A DNA stretch of 64,000 bases from Planctomycetota bacterium (lineage in GTDB: Bacteria > Planctomycetota > UBA1135 > UBA2386), in the NCBI GenBank assembly GCA_016794565.1, contig JAEUHQ010000130.1:1-64000 (forward strand). Direction: 5' to 3'. The position numbers and the translations under genes were made by a program. Positions within the stretch are counted from its first letter, which is position 1, and every line of letters starts with the position of its first letter. Under the pieces are notes generated by a model. The model was not told the origin of the DNA and did no database searches. It saw only the letters and a program-made list of their open reading frames with translations. Of the stretch, positions 8,389-17,148 are shown in pieces.

Positions 8389-9843
8389 TCAGGTGTTGCT
8401 GGCGGCGAGGCGGTCCTGCTCGATGTCCGCGATCATCTGTTCCGTGATGTCGCCGGTCGGATAGGTGCCCTCGAAGCAGGCCTTGCAGAACTCGAGTTCG
8501 CCGTTCCCCGCCGTCTGCACGGCGTCGACCATCTCTTCGATCGTCTGGTAGAGCACGGCGTCGGCGCCCAGTTCCTTGGCGATCTCCTCGTGCGTGCGGC
8601 CGCGCGCGACGAACTCGCGCTTCGTCGACATGTCGATCCCGTAGAGGCATGGGAAGAGCAACGGCGGCGAGTAGGACGCGAGATAGACCTTCGCCGCACC
8701 CATGTGCCGCGCGATCTTGACGATCTGCCGGCTCGTGTTTCCTCGCACGATCGAGTCGTCGAGGATGATCACCCGCTTGCCCTCGAACTCCGCGCGGATC
8801 GGGTTGAGCTTGGCGCGGATCGAGTCTCGCCGCGCCTTGTCGTTCGGCATGATGAACGTGCGGCCGATGTAGCGGTTCTTCACGAACCCCTCGCGGCACG
8901 GCAGTGCGAGCGTCTCCGCCATCGTCTGCCCCGCGGTGCGTGCCGATTCGGGCACGGGTATGACGACGTCCGCTTGCAGACCCGTGCGCTGGAACGCGCG
9001 TCCAAGGCGGCGGCCGAGTTCCATCCGCGCCTCGTAGACCGACGTCGCGTCGAGCGTCGTGTCGGGACGCGCGAAATAGATGTACTCGAAGATGCACGGG
9101 CGGTGCGGCTTGGCGCCGACCTGCACGAAGTGCGGCACTCGGTCCTGGCCGATCCACACCATCTCGCCGGCCTTCAGATCGCGCACGACTTCGTAGCCGG
9201 CGACGTCGAGCACGACCGACTCGCTCGCGACCGCGTACCACGTGCCCTCCGGCGTGACCTTCTTGCCGAAGATCGCCGGCTTGATGCCGTACGGATCGCG
9301 GAACGCGTACATCCCTTCGCTGGTGATGCCCGCGACCGAGTAGGCGCCCTTCACCCGATCGAACACTTCCTTCACCGCGACTTTCACGTCGTCGACGGTG
9401 ACCGGCTCCGAGCGTCGACGCATCAGCGCGTCGGCGAACACGTAGAGCACGACCTCGAGGTCGCAGTTGCTCGCCAGGTGGATCTTGCGCTGGCCGAAGT
9501 AAGTGCGCTTCAGCTCGTGGATGTTGTTGACGTTGCCGTTGTGCTCCATCGCGACGCCGACGGGGTAGTCGAGCCAGAACGGCTGCACGTCGGCGCGGTC
9601 GCCGAGACCGACGGTCGGATAGCGCACGTGACCGACCGCGAGGTGCCCGCGCAGACGCTCCACGTGCTTCTCGCCGAAGACCTCTCGGACGAGGCCGAGG
9701 CCTTTCTTCGCCTGGAAGCGATCGCGGAAGGTGACGACGCCTGCCGCGTCCTGGCCGCGATGCTGGATCGCGAGGAGGCCGGCCAAGACGTCGTGGATCG
9801 CGTTCGAGTCAGACGGGCCGAAGATCGAGATGAAGCCGCACAT
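8389..9843 (-). CDS. purF: Amidophosphoribosyltransferase
   Basis: This 484-aa enzyme catalyses the first step of purine synthesis (PRPP plus glutamine to phosphoribosylamine). The start at 9843 puts the Ntn nucleophile at Cys2 (MCGFISIFG), so no propeptide is needed. The glutaminase half is followed by a phosphoribosyltransferase half with the PRPP loop VIILDDSIVRGNTS. Near the C-terminus, CKACFEGTYPTGD retains Cys residues typical of the B. subtilis-type enzyme, which carries an Fe-S cluster. It is divergent from the aminotransferase gene with 31 bp between starts. Confidence 0.95.
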   Translation of the reverse strand: MCGFISIFGPSDSNAIHDVLAGLLAIQHRGQDAAGVVTFRDRFQAKKGLGLVREVFGEKHVERLRGHLAVGHVRYPTVGLGDRADVQPFWLDYPVGVAMEHNGNVNNIHELKRTYFGQRKIHLASNCDLEVVLYVFADALMRRRSEPVTVDDVKVAVKEVFDRVKGAYSVAGITSEGMYAFRDPYGIKPAIFGKKVTPEGTWYAVASESVVLDVAGYEVVRDLKAGEMVWIGQDRVPHFVQVGAKPHRPCIFEYIYFARPDTTLDATSVYEARMELGRRLGRAFQRTGLQADVVIPVPESARTAGQTMAETLALPCREGFVKNRYIGRTFIMPNDKARRDSIRAKLNPIRAEFEGKRVIILDDSIVRGNTSRQIVKIARHMGAAKVYLASYSPPLLFPCLYGIDMSTKREFVARGRTHEEIAKELGADAVLYQTIEEMVDAVQTAGNGELEFCKACFEGTYPTGDITEQMIADIEQDRLAASNT

Positions 9844-9858
9844 GAAGGGGCGTGAGCT

Positions 9859-9864
9859 TACCAT
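9859..9864 (+). promoter_or_regulatory. TANNNT -10-like box (TACCAT)
   Basis: TACCAT ends exactly 10 nt before the ATG of the class IV aminotransferase. It is the same sequence and spacing as the box before the serine hydrolase gene at 5970. Confidence 0.45.
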
Positions 9865-9874
9865 CCGCCGCGCG

Positions 9875-10774
9875 ATGGCGAACCTCTGCAACATCGACGG
9901 CGAGATCCTGCCCGAGAGCGAAGCGCGCATCCCGGTGCTGGACCGCGGGTTCCTGTTCGGCGATTCGATCTACGAGGTCGTGCGAACGAACGGCGGCGTG
10001 CCGTTCGGGTGGGCCGAGCACTGGGCCAGGCTCGGTGAATCGGCGAAGGGGCTGCGGATGTCGCTCGATCTCGACGAACGCACCGTCGCGCGGCGCGTGG
10101 CCACGACCGTCGAGCGAGCCGCTCACGGCGACAGCTACGTGCGCATCGTCGTGACGCGCGGCGTCGGCAGCGCGCCGAACATCGATCTGTCGTACGCGAC
10201 CGGACGGCCGTGCTGGCTCGTGATGGTGCGTCCGCTGCCCGATCTGTCCGGCAAGACCACGCGCGTCGCGGTCGTCGGTCGACTGCGCAACGATCGGCGC
10301 GCTCTCGACCCAGCCACCAAGAGCGGCAACTACCTGAACAACATCCTCGCACTCGCCGAAGCGAAGGACATGGGAGCGACGGATTGCGTGATGCTGAACG
10401 TCGCCGGCAACGTGGCCGAAGCCTCGACGTCGAACGTCTTCGCGCTCCTGGACGACGTCTGGCACACGCCGCCGCTCGACGCGGGCATCCTCGCCGGAGT
10501 CACGCGGGGCATGCTGCTCGACTTCCTGCCCCGGTGCGGCGAACGCGTAGTCGAACGCAACTTCGAGGCTGCGCAGCTGCGCGCGGCCAAAGAGGTGTTC
10601 CTGTCGAGTTCGCTGCGCGACATCGCGCCCGTCACGCACGTCGACGGCGTCGCCAAGAACGGCGGATCACCGGGACCGCGGACGGCAAGCCTGCTGGAAC
10701 GCTGGCGGACCCACGCCACGGATCTGCTCCGTCGACGCGCGCCGGCGTGGCACGAACTGACGGACCCGGTCTGA
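9875..10774 (+). CDS. Class IV (BCAT/DAAT-fold) aminotransferase
   Basis: This 299-aa PLP enzyme has the fold-IV N-terminal signature IPVLDRGFLFGDSIYEVVR. The Schiff-base lysine lies in the segment TKSGNYLNNILA. AGNVAEASTSNVFAL is the glutamate/phosphate-binding segment and GILAGVTRGMLL the following conserved block. The sequence cannot separate branched-chain aminotransferase, D-amino acid aminotransferase and aminodeoxychorismate lyase. ATG 9875 was chosen because upstream in-frame sequence lies inside purF. Confidence 0.88.
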   Translation: MANLCNIDGEILPESEARIPVLDRGFLFGDSIYEVVRTNGGVPFGWAEHWARLGESAKGLRMSLDLDERTVARRVATTVERAAHGDSYVRIVVTRGVGSAPNIDLSYATGRPCWLVMVRPLPDLSGKTTRVAVVGRLRNDRRALDPATKSGNYLNNILALAEAKDMGATDCVMLNVAGNVAEASTSNVFALLDDVWHTPPLDAGILAGVTRGMLLDFLPRCGERVVERNFEAAQLRAAKEVFLSSSLRDIAPVTHVDGVAKNGGSPGPRTASLLERWRTHATDLLRRRAPAWHELTDPV

Positions 10775-10824
10775 CGACCGCGCAGTCTCCGGATCGGCAC
10801 GGCGCCGCGACGGGTGACGCACCG

Positions 10825-10846
10825 CCCCGTTGCAATCGCAGCGGGG
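10825..10846. terminator. Bidirectional hairpin between convergent genes
   Basis: Arms 10825-10833 and 10838-10846 pair over 9 bp with one G-T wobble and a 4-nt loop. The hairpin sits in the 88-bp gap between the convergent aminotransferase and AT-hook genes. There is no T run, so termination is inferred. Confidence 0.45.
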
Positions 10847-10862
10847 ACGGATGCGGCATGTG

Positions 10863-11255
10863 CTACATCACGTCGGCGAGGATGGCCTGGATCTTCGCCA
10901 ACGCCGCGCGATAACGGGTCTTCTCCTGTTCGCTGCTCTTCACCGCGGCCACGATGCCTTCGATCGTGCCATCGAATGCCGAGGCGGTCTTCGGCGGACG
11001 GCCCGGACCGCGCTTCACCGGCATGCCGGCAGCCATCGCCGCGGCGGCGCGCTTGGCGCGCGCAACCTTGCCCTGGCCACGGGGAGCCGACTTCACGTAG
11101 CCGAGCAGTGCCTTCGCCCGGCCCCACATGATCGGCCACACCTTCAGCTTCTTCTTGGCCGCCGCTTCGGCAACGTCTGCGTACACCGCATTGCGGTTGC
11201 TCTTGAGGGAGTCGACCAGGAAGTCCATCGCCGCATTGTCTTTCTTTGCTGCCAT
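10863..11255 (-). CDS. Small basic AT-hook-like protein
   Basis: This is a 130-aa Lys/Ala-rich protein. ATG 11255 follows a strong ribosome site (AAAGGAGA, ~6 nt spacing), which fixes the start. Residues ~1-60 are probably helical (AMDFLVDSLKSNRNAVYADVAEAAAKKK). RGPGRPPK at ~92-99 is an AT-hook-type DNA minor-groove motif, and the C-terminal ~35 residues are a predicted helix. A nucleoid-associated or DNA-binding role is inferred. The 138-bp upstream gap contains a possible TTGAAC -35. Confidence 0.7.
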   Translation of the reverse strand: MAAKKDNAAMDFLVDSLKSNRNAVYADVAEAAAKKKLKVWPIMWGRAKALLGYVKSAPRGQGKVARAKRAAAAMAAGMPVKRGPGRPPKTASAFDGTIEGIVAAVKSSEQEKTRYRAALAKIQAILADVM

Positions 11256-11393
11256 CGTTCTCCTTTCGCTGGGAAGAACTCGCCGCCACCTTGACCTGAC
11301 GACGTGTTCAAGGGAAGAGCATGAGTGTGCATCGGGGATTGCGTGACTGCAAGCAATCTCCTCCTTCCATATCGCTCTGCGTGCGCCCGTCAC

Positions 11394-13196
11394 TCACTTC
11401 GGCTGCGCCTTGGCGATGTCCCACGATTCACCGGGCGCCAGCAGCAATGTGGGCTGTGGACGCAGCGCCTTCTGTGTCGTGTGCAGATCGGCGAGCGTCG
11501 TGCGGGGCTGATCGGGATAGGCCTGCGGCAGGAAGGCTTCGTCGAGGAGAACGAGGCCGGGGCGCACTCTCTGCACGATCTTCAGCCCTTCCGGATTGCG
11601 CGGCGACAGGATCATCGCGTCGATGTTCTTGCCGTCTGCTTCGTCGGCGGGCAGATCGGGCGCGACGACCATGAGGCGCGGCCCGGCAGGCACCGAGAGG
11701 ACATAGCTGCACGAGAACGTCACGGCCCCGTCGTTGAGCTTCTTGCCCAGCGCTTTCACTGCGACTCCGCCGGACGGCGTGAATTCCTGACCGGGTTCGA
11801 ATATCGGCAGCTCCGACATGGGCACGACCGGCAGATGAAACGCGATGTGCGTGAACACGGGGCGGCGCGGATTGGCCTGCAGCATCCTGACCAGCAGCTG
11901 GTCGTTCCGCTTCGTCATGTCGACTGGCTGTGACAGGATGCAGAACGACGCGCCGCCCCACAGCCATTGCGCGACGTCGGCGCCCGCGGCGTCGACCAGG
12001 AATCCGCCCATCGGCATCCGTACCAGCCAGCCGCCCATCGGCATCCGGAAGATGCGCACGGTGCCGTTCGGCACGGGGTCCTCGGCGTTCTTCGACAACG
12101 ACTCGAGTCGCTGATTCCACCACCACGGCAGCCCCGCGACCTGGAACCCCACGAGCTCGCGCCCCATCCGTCGATGGATGCGGTGGTGGAACTCCAGGTA
12201 GTCGACGCGTGGGAACCGCGCGCAGTGGCCGTCGAGTTCTTCGAGCGCCGCGAAGCGCGCGAGGCCGCCGGCTTCTTCGGGTGACTTCGTGCCGTCGTAC
12301 GGCTGCGGCGGGTGCTGGAGCAGACTCGCGGTGATCCGCTGGAACGCGTCGTTCGTCGTGCGCGGATCGACACCCTTCTCCTTCGCGGGGAACGTGGGCA
12401 TCGCGCCGTCGGCCGGCGCAGCGTCCAGCAACATGATGGTGCCGAACACGCCCGGATCGACGATCTTCCCCGTTCCGAAGGACCACCCGATGCGGGTCTG
12501 CGGCATCGGATCGGTCGTCTCGTCGAAATCGCTGAGCACGATCTGCAGGTCCGCGACCAGCCCAGGGGACGGTCGGATGCCGACAGGGAGGATCTCGGTC
12601 CACGGCAGCTTCGCTTCGTAGGTCGTGACGCCGCGCTCCTTGTCGTGCAGGACGACCACGCGGGCCGCGTTCTCCTCGAGGATGCGGGCAGTCCCACGCA
12701 GACGATCCCACTGCACGACGCGCCGATCGGCCTGATCGGCGAGCCAGAACTCGCGATCCTCGCGCCGACCGGGATCCGGCCCGATGCCTCGGGTGTCGCG
12801 TTCGATGTCGAAGGTCAGCACGATCGAATCCGCGACGGGTATCTCGGTGAGCCGCCGCGAACCCTCGTCGAGCGCACGGTGCCAATCGTCCTGGGCGACA
12901 CAGGAGAAGAAGAGATCGGCCTCGTCCCACATGAGGAACGCGACCGCGGAGAGGTCGCGCACTCCGCGCCAGGCGTTCCCGGCCGTGCCGGACAGCTGGC
13001 GAGCGTCGTCGAGCCGGATCGCCGGCAAGGCGGGCCAATCGGCGAGTGACCCGTCGATCACGACCTCCTTGTCTCCGCGCGGCAGGACCAGCGCATGCGC
13101 CGGCGGCATCGGCTCGCGAGGGATGTCGGCGGACGGCGCCTGCTGGGCGAGGGCCACGGCGCCGATCGCCAGGACGGCACAGCACGTCGATGTCAC
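11394..13196 (-). CDS. Exported CBM9-like protein with degenerate metallo-hydrolase-like C-terminus
   Basis: This 600-aa protein has a signal peptide (residues 1-20, ending LAQQ). Residues ~40-235 resemble the CBM9/DOMON sandwich of xylan- or cellobiose-binding proteins, starting VVIDGSLADWPAL and containing LMWDEADLFFSC and YEAKLPWTEI. From ~335 to 590 a second region has alternating strands that resemble a metallo-beta-lactamase-like fold (GGFLVDAAGADVAQWLW, DAMILSPRNPEGL), but no HxHxDH metal site is visible. The GTG start overlaps the stop of the CPBP protease gene by GTGA. A surface sugar-binding role is plausible and the enzymatic role uncertain. Confidence 0.7.
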   Translation of the reverse strand: MTSTCCAVLAIGAVALAQQAPSADIPREPMPPAHALVLPRGDKEVVIDGSLADWPALPAIRLDDARQLSGTAGNAWRGVRDLSAVAFLMWDEADLFFSCVAQDDWHRALDEGSRRLTEIPVADSIVLTFDIERDTRGIGPDPGRREDREFWLADQADRRVVQWDRLRGTARILEENAARVVVLHDKERGVTTYEAKLPWTEILPVGIRPSPGLVADLQIVLSDFDETTDPMPQTRIGWSFGTGKIVDPGVFGTIMLLDAAPADGAMPTFPAKEKGVDPRTTNDAFQRITASLLQHPPQPYDGTKSPEEAGGLARFAALEELDGHCARFPRVDYLEFHHRIHRRMGRELVGFQVAGLPWWWNQRLESLSKNAEDPVPNGTVRIFRMPMGGWLVRMPMGGFLVDAAGADVAQWLWGGASFCILSQPVDMTKRNDQLLVRMLQANPRRPVFTHIAFHLPVVPMSELPIFEPGQEFTPSGGVAVKALGKKLNDGAVTFSCSYVLSVPAGPRLMVVAPDLPADEADGKNIDAMILSPRNPEGLKIVQRVRPGLVLLDEAFLPQAYPDQPRTTLADLHTTQKALRPQPTLLLAPGESWDIAKAQPK

Positions 13197-13753
13197 GTGC
13201 AAAGGATCCTCCGCAAGGTCAGGTGATTCATGATCGCGTGCGCTGTCGTGCAGCCGAGCAGACCAAAGCCGTGCTGCACGAGCAAGCCGAGTACGACTGC
13301 GTGGGCCACGGCGAACGGCAGTGCGCCGACACCGACCGTGCAGGTATGCAGCAGCGCGTAGGCGGCAACCGCGCCGGGCAGCCCGAACGCGTCCTGGACG
13401 GCCAGACGGAAGAACAACTCCTCCGCGATCACGGCGAACAGGACGAACGCCAGCACCACGCGATGGTCGATGCCGGTGAACACGAGCCGCGCCGCGTCTT
13501 CGGTCGCGCGCAGGTGCTTCGAACGTCCGGTCGAGAGGGCGAATGCGCGCGCGCCGAGCCACCCCACCACCAGGCCCGCGGCACAGCCGAGCCAGGGTCC
13601 CCGTTCGCCGATGGCGAGGAATGCGATCTGGTCGCCGCGGTCGCGCGCCGACAGCCACGAACACGCGGCGACGAGTATGGAGCCGTACACCGCGGCGGCG
13701 ACGACGAGCGACACCCGTCGGTCCGGTTCGTCGGGCTCCTGCGGGTCGGTCAC
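13193..13753 (-). CDS. CPBP-family intramembrane metalloprotease
   Basis: This 186-aa multi-helix membrane protein has the EELFFR motif at ~110-115 and a terminal HAIMNHL motif, which supply the glutamates and histidines of the CAAX protease/bacteriocin-processing (Abi, Rce1-like) family. It is coupled by GTGA overlaps both to the upstream signal peptidase gene and to the downstream CBM9-like gene. This context suggests a role in processing or acting on exported or membrane proteins. The substrate is unknown. Confidence 0.85.
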   Translation of the reverse strand: MTDPQEPDEPDRRVSLVVAAAVYGSILVAACSWLSARDRGDQIAFLAIGERGPWLGCAAGLVVGWLGARAFALSTGRSKHLRATEDAARLVFTGIDHRVVLAFVLFAVIAEELFFRLAVQDAFGLPGAVAAYALLHTCTVGVGALPFAVAHAVVLGLLVQHGFGLLGCTTAHAIMNHLTLRRILCT

Positions 13754-15003
13754 GGATCGAGCCAGCGACCGCGCGGCCAGGGCCCGAGGACGAAGCGAGG
13801 CCGTCCGAGGAACGTCGAGACCGCGCGCGGGCCGAAGTGTCGGCTGTCGCGGCTGTCGAACGGGTTGTCACCGAGCAGGAACCACGTGCCGGGTGGTACC
13901 GACCGCGGCCACTGCCCGGGGGCATCCGGCAGGCCGGCGATCCGCTCGCGCCACACGAACACGTCGCGGAAGACGCGCAGGCCGCGGACGTGCGCAGGCA
14001 GCTCGCCGACGACGCCGACGTGCAGCCAGGTGCGCGGGCCCGCGGGGCCGGGCTCGTGGTCCTGCGTCCACGACGCGCTCCGCGGCACGACGAACATCGC
14101 GTCGCGACGATCGTCGACGAGGCAGTAGGCGCGGTCGTCGAGGAACGCGAACTCCACGCGGCACAGCGCCGTCGGCCGCCATGCGAAGGACGTCGTCGCC
14201 ACGTTCTCGCCGTTGCACCAGAGCTGCACATCGCCCGACGCGAGGCGGAGGAAGAACGTCAGCGCGCAGCCGCGAGCGTCGATCGTGCAGAGCAGATCCG
14301 CCGGAGCGGCGAGTTCGACGGTCATCCCGCAATCGCGCACTCCGACGTCGCGCCCACCGCCGCCGCGAACGCCGGTCACCTCGACGTACGAAGCGTCGAC
14401 GCTGCGGTTCGTGCCGACGAATCCCGAAGGCACGACGTGCCCCGAACGACGCCGTTCGGCATCGGCCGCCGGGGCGAACGCCGCGCGGGCCTCGTCCGCG
14501 ACCCGGGCCACCGGCGGCAGGATCCACTCGTCGCCGTCGCGGCGCGCGGCATCCATCTGCAAGTGTCCTCCGAGGACGGCGTCTGCCGGCAGGGCGGCCC
14601 AGGGCACCTGCATGCGCGCCGCTTCGATCGGATCCTTGCACTCGCGCTGAAGGCGGTCGGGGTCGCCGAGCCACACGTCGCCGTCGCGGAGGTCGATCCA
14701 GGTACCGCCCTCGACATCGTCGCCGCGCGCCGCGATCCGTTTCACCAGCTGGCCGCCGCGCTTGTCCGGGTGCTCCACGACCACGAGGTCGTGCCTCCGG
14801 CAAGCCGCGGCGGACGCGAGCTTGTCGACGAAGACCACGTCACCGTCGACTTCGTCCCCATGGAGCATCGGCTGCATGCTGTCGGACGGCACGACGTAGC
14901 GGTCCCCGCACCAGCGCCGGAGGACCTGCACCACGACCACGGCGATCGCCGCCACGACCAGCGCGTCGCGCAGCATCGCGGCGAAGGCTCGCTCTCGTGC
15001 CAT
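13750..15003 (-). CDS. lepB: Signal peptidase I with a large inserted domain
   Basis: This 417-aa S26 peptidase cleaves signal peptides of exported proteins at the membrane surface. A membrane helix lies at ~10-28. The catalytic Ser is in VPSDSMQPM (~38-46) and the catalytic Lys in QLVKRIAARGDD (~85-96). The final box GDNPFDSRDSRHFGP lies at about 380-394. Ordinary LepB proteins have these last boxes much closer together. Here roughly 250 residues of mostly beta-predicted sequence, including a WCNGENVATTSF segment, are inserted between them. It heads a three-gene operon with the CPBP protease and the CBM9-like protein. Confidence 0.9.
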   Translation of the reverse strand: MARERAFAAMLRDALVVAAIAVVVVQVLRRWCGDRYVVPSDSMQPMLHGDEVDGDVVFVDKLASAAACRRHDLVVVEHPDKRGGQLVKRIAARGDDVEGGTWIDLRDGDVWLGDPDRLQRECKDPIEAARMQVPWAALPADAVLGGHLQMDAARRDGDEWILPPVARVADEARAAFAPAADAERRRSGHVVPSGFVGTNRSVDASYVEVTGVRGGGGRDVGVRDCGMTVELAAPADLLCTIDARGCALTFFLRLASGDVQLWCNGENVATTSFAWRPTALCRVEFAFLDDRAYCLVDDRRDAMFVVPRSASWTQDHEPGPAGPRTWLHVGVVGELPAHVRGLRVFRDVFVWRERIAGLPDAPGQWPRSVPPGTWFLLGDNPFDSRDSRHFGPRAVSTFLGRPRFVLGPWPRGRWLDP

Positions 15004-15080
15004 GGGAGGTCGATCATGCAACGCGGTCCCCTGCGCGAGAAGGACACGATCCCCGTCTTCGGCCGCGCGTACGATCGGCA

Positions 15081-15086
15081 TAATGT
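15081..15086 (+). promoter_or_regulatory. TANNNT -10-like box (TAATGT)
   Basis: TAATGT ends 7 nt before the ATG of the LeuA-like gene. A second box, TACGAT, lies at 15070-15075. No Shine-Dalgarno sequence is visible between either box and the start. Confidence 0.4.
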
Positions 15087-15093
15087 CGCCCCC

Positions 15094-16314
15094 ATGACGC
15101 GCATCGAGGACCTGATCCACGACTGGAACCGCACCGAGGGCTCGTTCCGGCCCGCCCGCCCGCTGCAGTTCGACGACGAAACGCTGCGCGACGGGCTGCA
15201 GTCACCGGCGGTGAGCGACCCCTCGCTCGACGCGAAGATCGACCTCCTCGAGCGCATGGACCGGCTCGGCATCCAGACCGCAAACCTCGGGTTGCCCGGC
15301 GCCGGCGGCCGCCCGCGCGAGGACATCCTGCGCCTCGCACAGCACATCGCGAAGACGAAGCTCCGCATCGGCGCGAACGTCGCGTGCCGCACCGTGGTCA
15401 GCGACATCGAGCCCGTCGTCGAGATGACGCAGAAGGCCGGTATCCCGATCGAGGTGTGCGCGTTCATCGGCAGCAGCTACATCCGTCAGTACGCCGAGGA
15501 CTGGACGCTCGATCGCATGCTGCAGAACACGCGCGAAGCACTGTCGTTCGCGCAGCGCCACGGCCTGCCGGTGATGTACGTGACGGAGGACACGACCCGC
15601 GCGCGGCCCGACACCATCCGCGCCCTCTACGGCACGGCGATCGAGCTCGGCGCCCGACGGCTGTGCGTTTGCGACACGGTCGGCCATGCGACGCCGCAGG
15701 GCGCCCGCGCCGTCGTGCGCTTCGTCCGTGAACTCGCCGACCAGCACGACAGGACCCTCGGTGTCGACTGGCACGGGCACCGCGACCGCGACCTCGGGAT
15801 CGCCAACTGCCTCGCCGCGATCGAGGCGGGCGCCGACCGTGTGCACGGCACCGCGCTCGGCGTCGGCGAACGCGCGGGCAACGCCCCGATGGACCTGCTC
15901 CTCGTGAACTGCCGTCTGCTCGGCTGGATCGACAACGACCTGCGCACGCTGCCGCAGTACGTCGCGGCTGCCGCGAAGGCGCTCGCAGTCGAGATTCCGC
16001 ACAACTACCCCGTGCTCGGCACCGACGCGTTCGAGACCGGCACGGGCGTGCACGCCGCCGCGGTCATCAAGGCGTTCAAGAAGGGCGACGTGGCGCTCGC
16101 CGACGCGGTGTACTCGGGTGTGCCCGCGCACATGGTCGGCCTGGAGCAGCAGATTGCCGTCGGGCCGATGGCCGGCAGGTCGAACGCGGCGTTCGTACTG
16201 GAGCGGATGGGCCTCGAGCCGACCGAGGAGCGCGTGCAACGGGTCCTTGCGGCCGGCAAGTCGAGCAAGCGCCTGCTGACCGATGCCGAAGTCCGCGCCG
16301 CAGCGGGCAGTTAG
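15094..16314 (+). CDS. 2-isopropylmalate/citramalate synthase-like protein (HMGL-like)
   Basis: This 406-aa DRE-TIM metallolyase-family enzyme has the first catalytic motif DETLRDGLQ (~29-37), and metal-binding and signature residues lie in DWHGHRDRDLGIANC and GTALGVGERAGNAPMD. The C-terminal regulatory domain of classical LeuA is not evident; the tail is short and helical. The family condenses acetyl-CoA with 2-oxoacids. Isopropylmalate, citramalate and homocitrate synthase cannot be told apart from sequence alone. No other leucine genes lie nearby. Confidence 0.85.
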   Translation: MTRIEDLIHDWNRTEGSFRPARPLQFDDETLRDGLQSPAVSDPSLDAKIDLLERMDRLGIQTANLGLPGAGGRPREDILRLAQHIAKTKLRIGANVACRTVVSDIEPVVEMTQKAGIPIEVCAFIGSSYIRQYAEDWTLDRMLQNTREALSFAQRHGLPVMYVTEDTTRARPDTIRALYGTAIELGARRLCVCDTVGHATPQGARAVVRFVRELADQHDRTLGVDWHGHRDRDLGIANCLAAIEAGADRVHGTALGVGERAGNAPMDLLLVNCRLLGWIDNDLRTLPQYVAAAAKALAVEIPHNYPVLGTDAFETGTGVHAAAVIKAFKKGDVALADAVYSGVPAHMVGLEQQIAVGPMAGRSNAAFVLERMGLEPTEERVQRVLAAGKSSKRLLTDAEVRAAAGS

Positions 16315-16383
16315 TCCCGGTTCGAGCCATCAAGTCGCCCCTGCCAAAACCCGATCCTTCCCCCTACGAGGGAGGGGGGACGG

Positions 16384-16746
16384 ATGGAGCAGATCCTGGA
16401 CATGAGCGTGGTGGAAGAGCTGTTGTCGTTCTCCGACGACGGCGACCCGGAGCTGCTGCTCGACCTGATCCAGATGTTCCTCGATGACGGCCCGTCGAAG
16501 GTCAGCGCCGTGAACGAAGGCCTCCAGGCCGGGGACTTCGACAAGATGGAGCGCGCCGCCCACTCACTGAAGGGCTCGTCGGGCAACCTCGGCGCGCGCC
16601 TGCTGCAGGACGCGTGCGAGCAAATGCTGATCGCGACCCGTCACCACCGTCTCGACGACTCGCGCCGCCTGACGGCGCTGCTCGGCAACCGCTTCGCCGA
16701 AGCCGAAGTCGCCCTGAAGCAGCTCTACGCCAACTACAAGGCGTAG
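16384..16746 (+). CDS. Hpt phosphotransfer protein
   Basis: This 120-aa protein is a single histidine-phosphotransfer four-helix domain. The phosphorylatable His is in AAHSLKGSSGNLGA (~57-70). Family function is relaying phosphate between hybrid histidine kinases and response regulators. No partner kinase adjoins it. A GGAGGGGGGA purine run just before ATG 16384 acts as the ribosome site. Confidence 0.9.
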   Translation: MEQILDMSVVEELLSFSDDGDPELLLDLIQMFLDDGPSKVSAVNEGLQAGDFDKMERAAHSLKGSSGNLGARLLQDACEQMLIATRHHRLDDSRRLTALLGNRFAEAEVALKQLYANYKA

Positions 16747-16759
16747 CCCCAGGCCCGGA

Positions 16760-16990
16760 TCAGCCGGCGGCTTCCGCTGCCTTGGGCGCGGGTGCCTCGG
16801 CGCCACCCTTCTTGCCCTTGCGCCCGGGTTTCGAACCGACCTTCAGCGGCTTCACGTCGACCTGCACGGGCTCCTCGGCGGCGTGCACGTTGATCATCGC
16901 CTGCGGCGCCTCGGCCGGCTCCCAAGTCGCCGACTGGCCCCGATAGATGCACCGGTGGCACTTGTGGAAGAAGGTGCGCTGGCGCGCCAT
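16760..16990 (-). CDS. Small basic protein with a CxxC motif
   Basis: This 76-aa protein starts at ATG 16990, which has a GGTGGA ribosome-site-like sequence upstream. The N-terminus contains KCHRCIYRG, a CxxC pair that could bind zinc with a partner. The C-terminal half is low-complexity Lys/Gly/Ala/Pro. A longer version from ATG 17062 would add another 24 residues. The gene converges with the Hpt gene with 13 bp between stops. The function is unknown. Confidence 0.5.
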   Translation of the reverse strand: MARQRTFFHKCHRCIYRGQSATWEPAEAPQAMINVHAAEEPVQVDVKPLKVGSKPGRKGKKGGAEAPAPKAAEAAG

Positions 16991-17148
16991 GCACACGTCC
17001 ACCCCGATGCGGTGGGTGATCAATGGCGAAGCGGAGCCTTCGACGGACGGGCAGAGTCTCATGCAGGGGGAGCGGGGGTGGCTTCGCGCCCGGAACCGCC
17101 ACGGCGGTCCGTCGGAAGGCCGGAAGCGTACGGCCCGTGGACCGGCGG

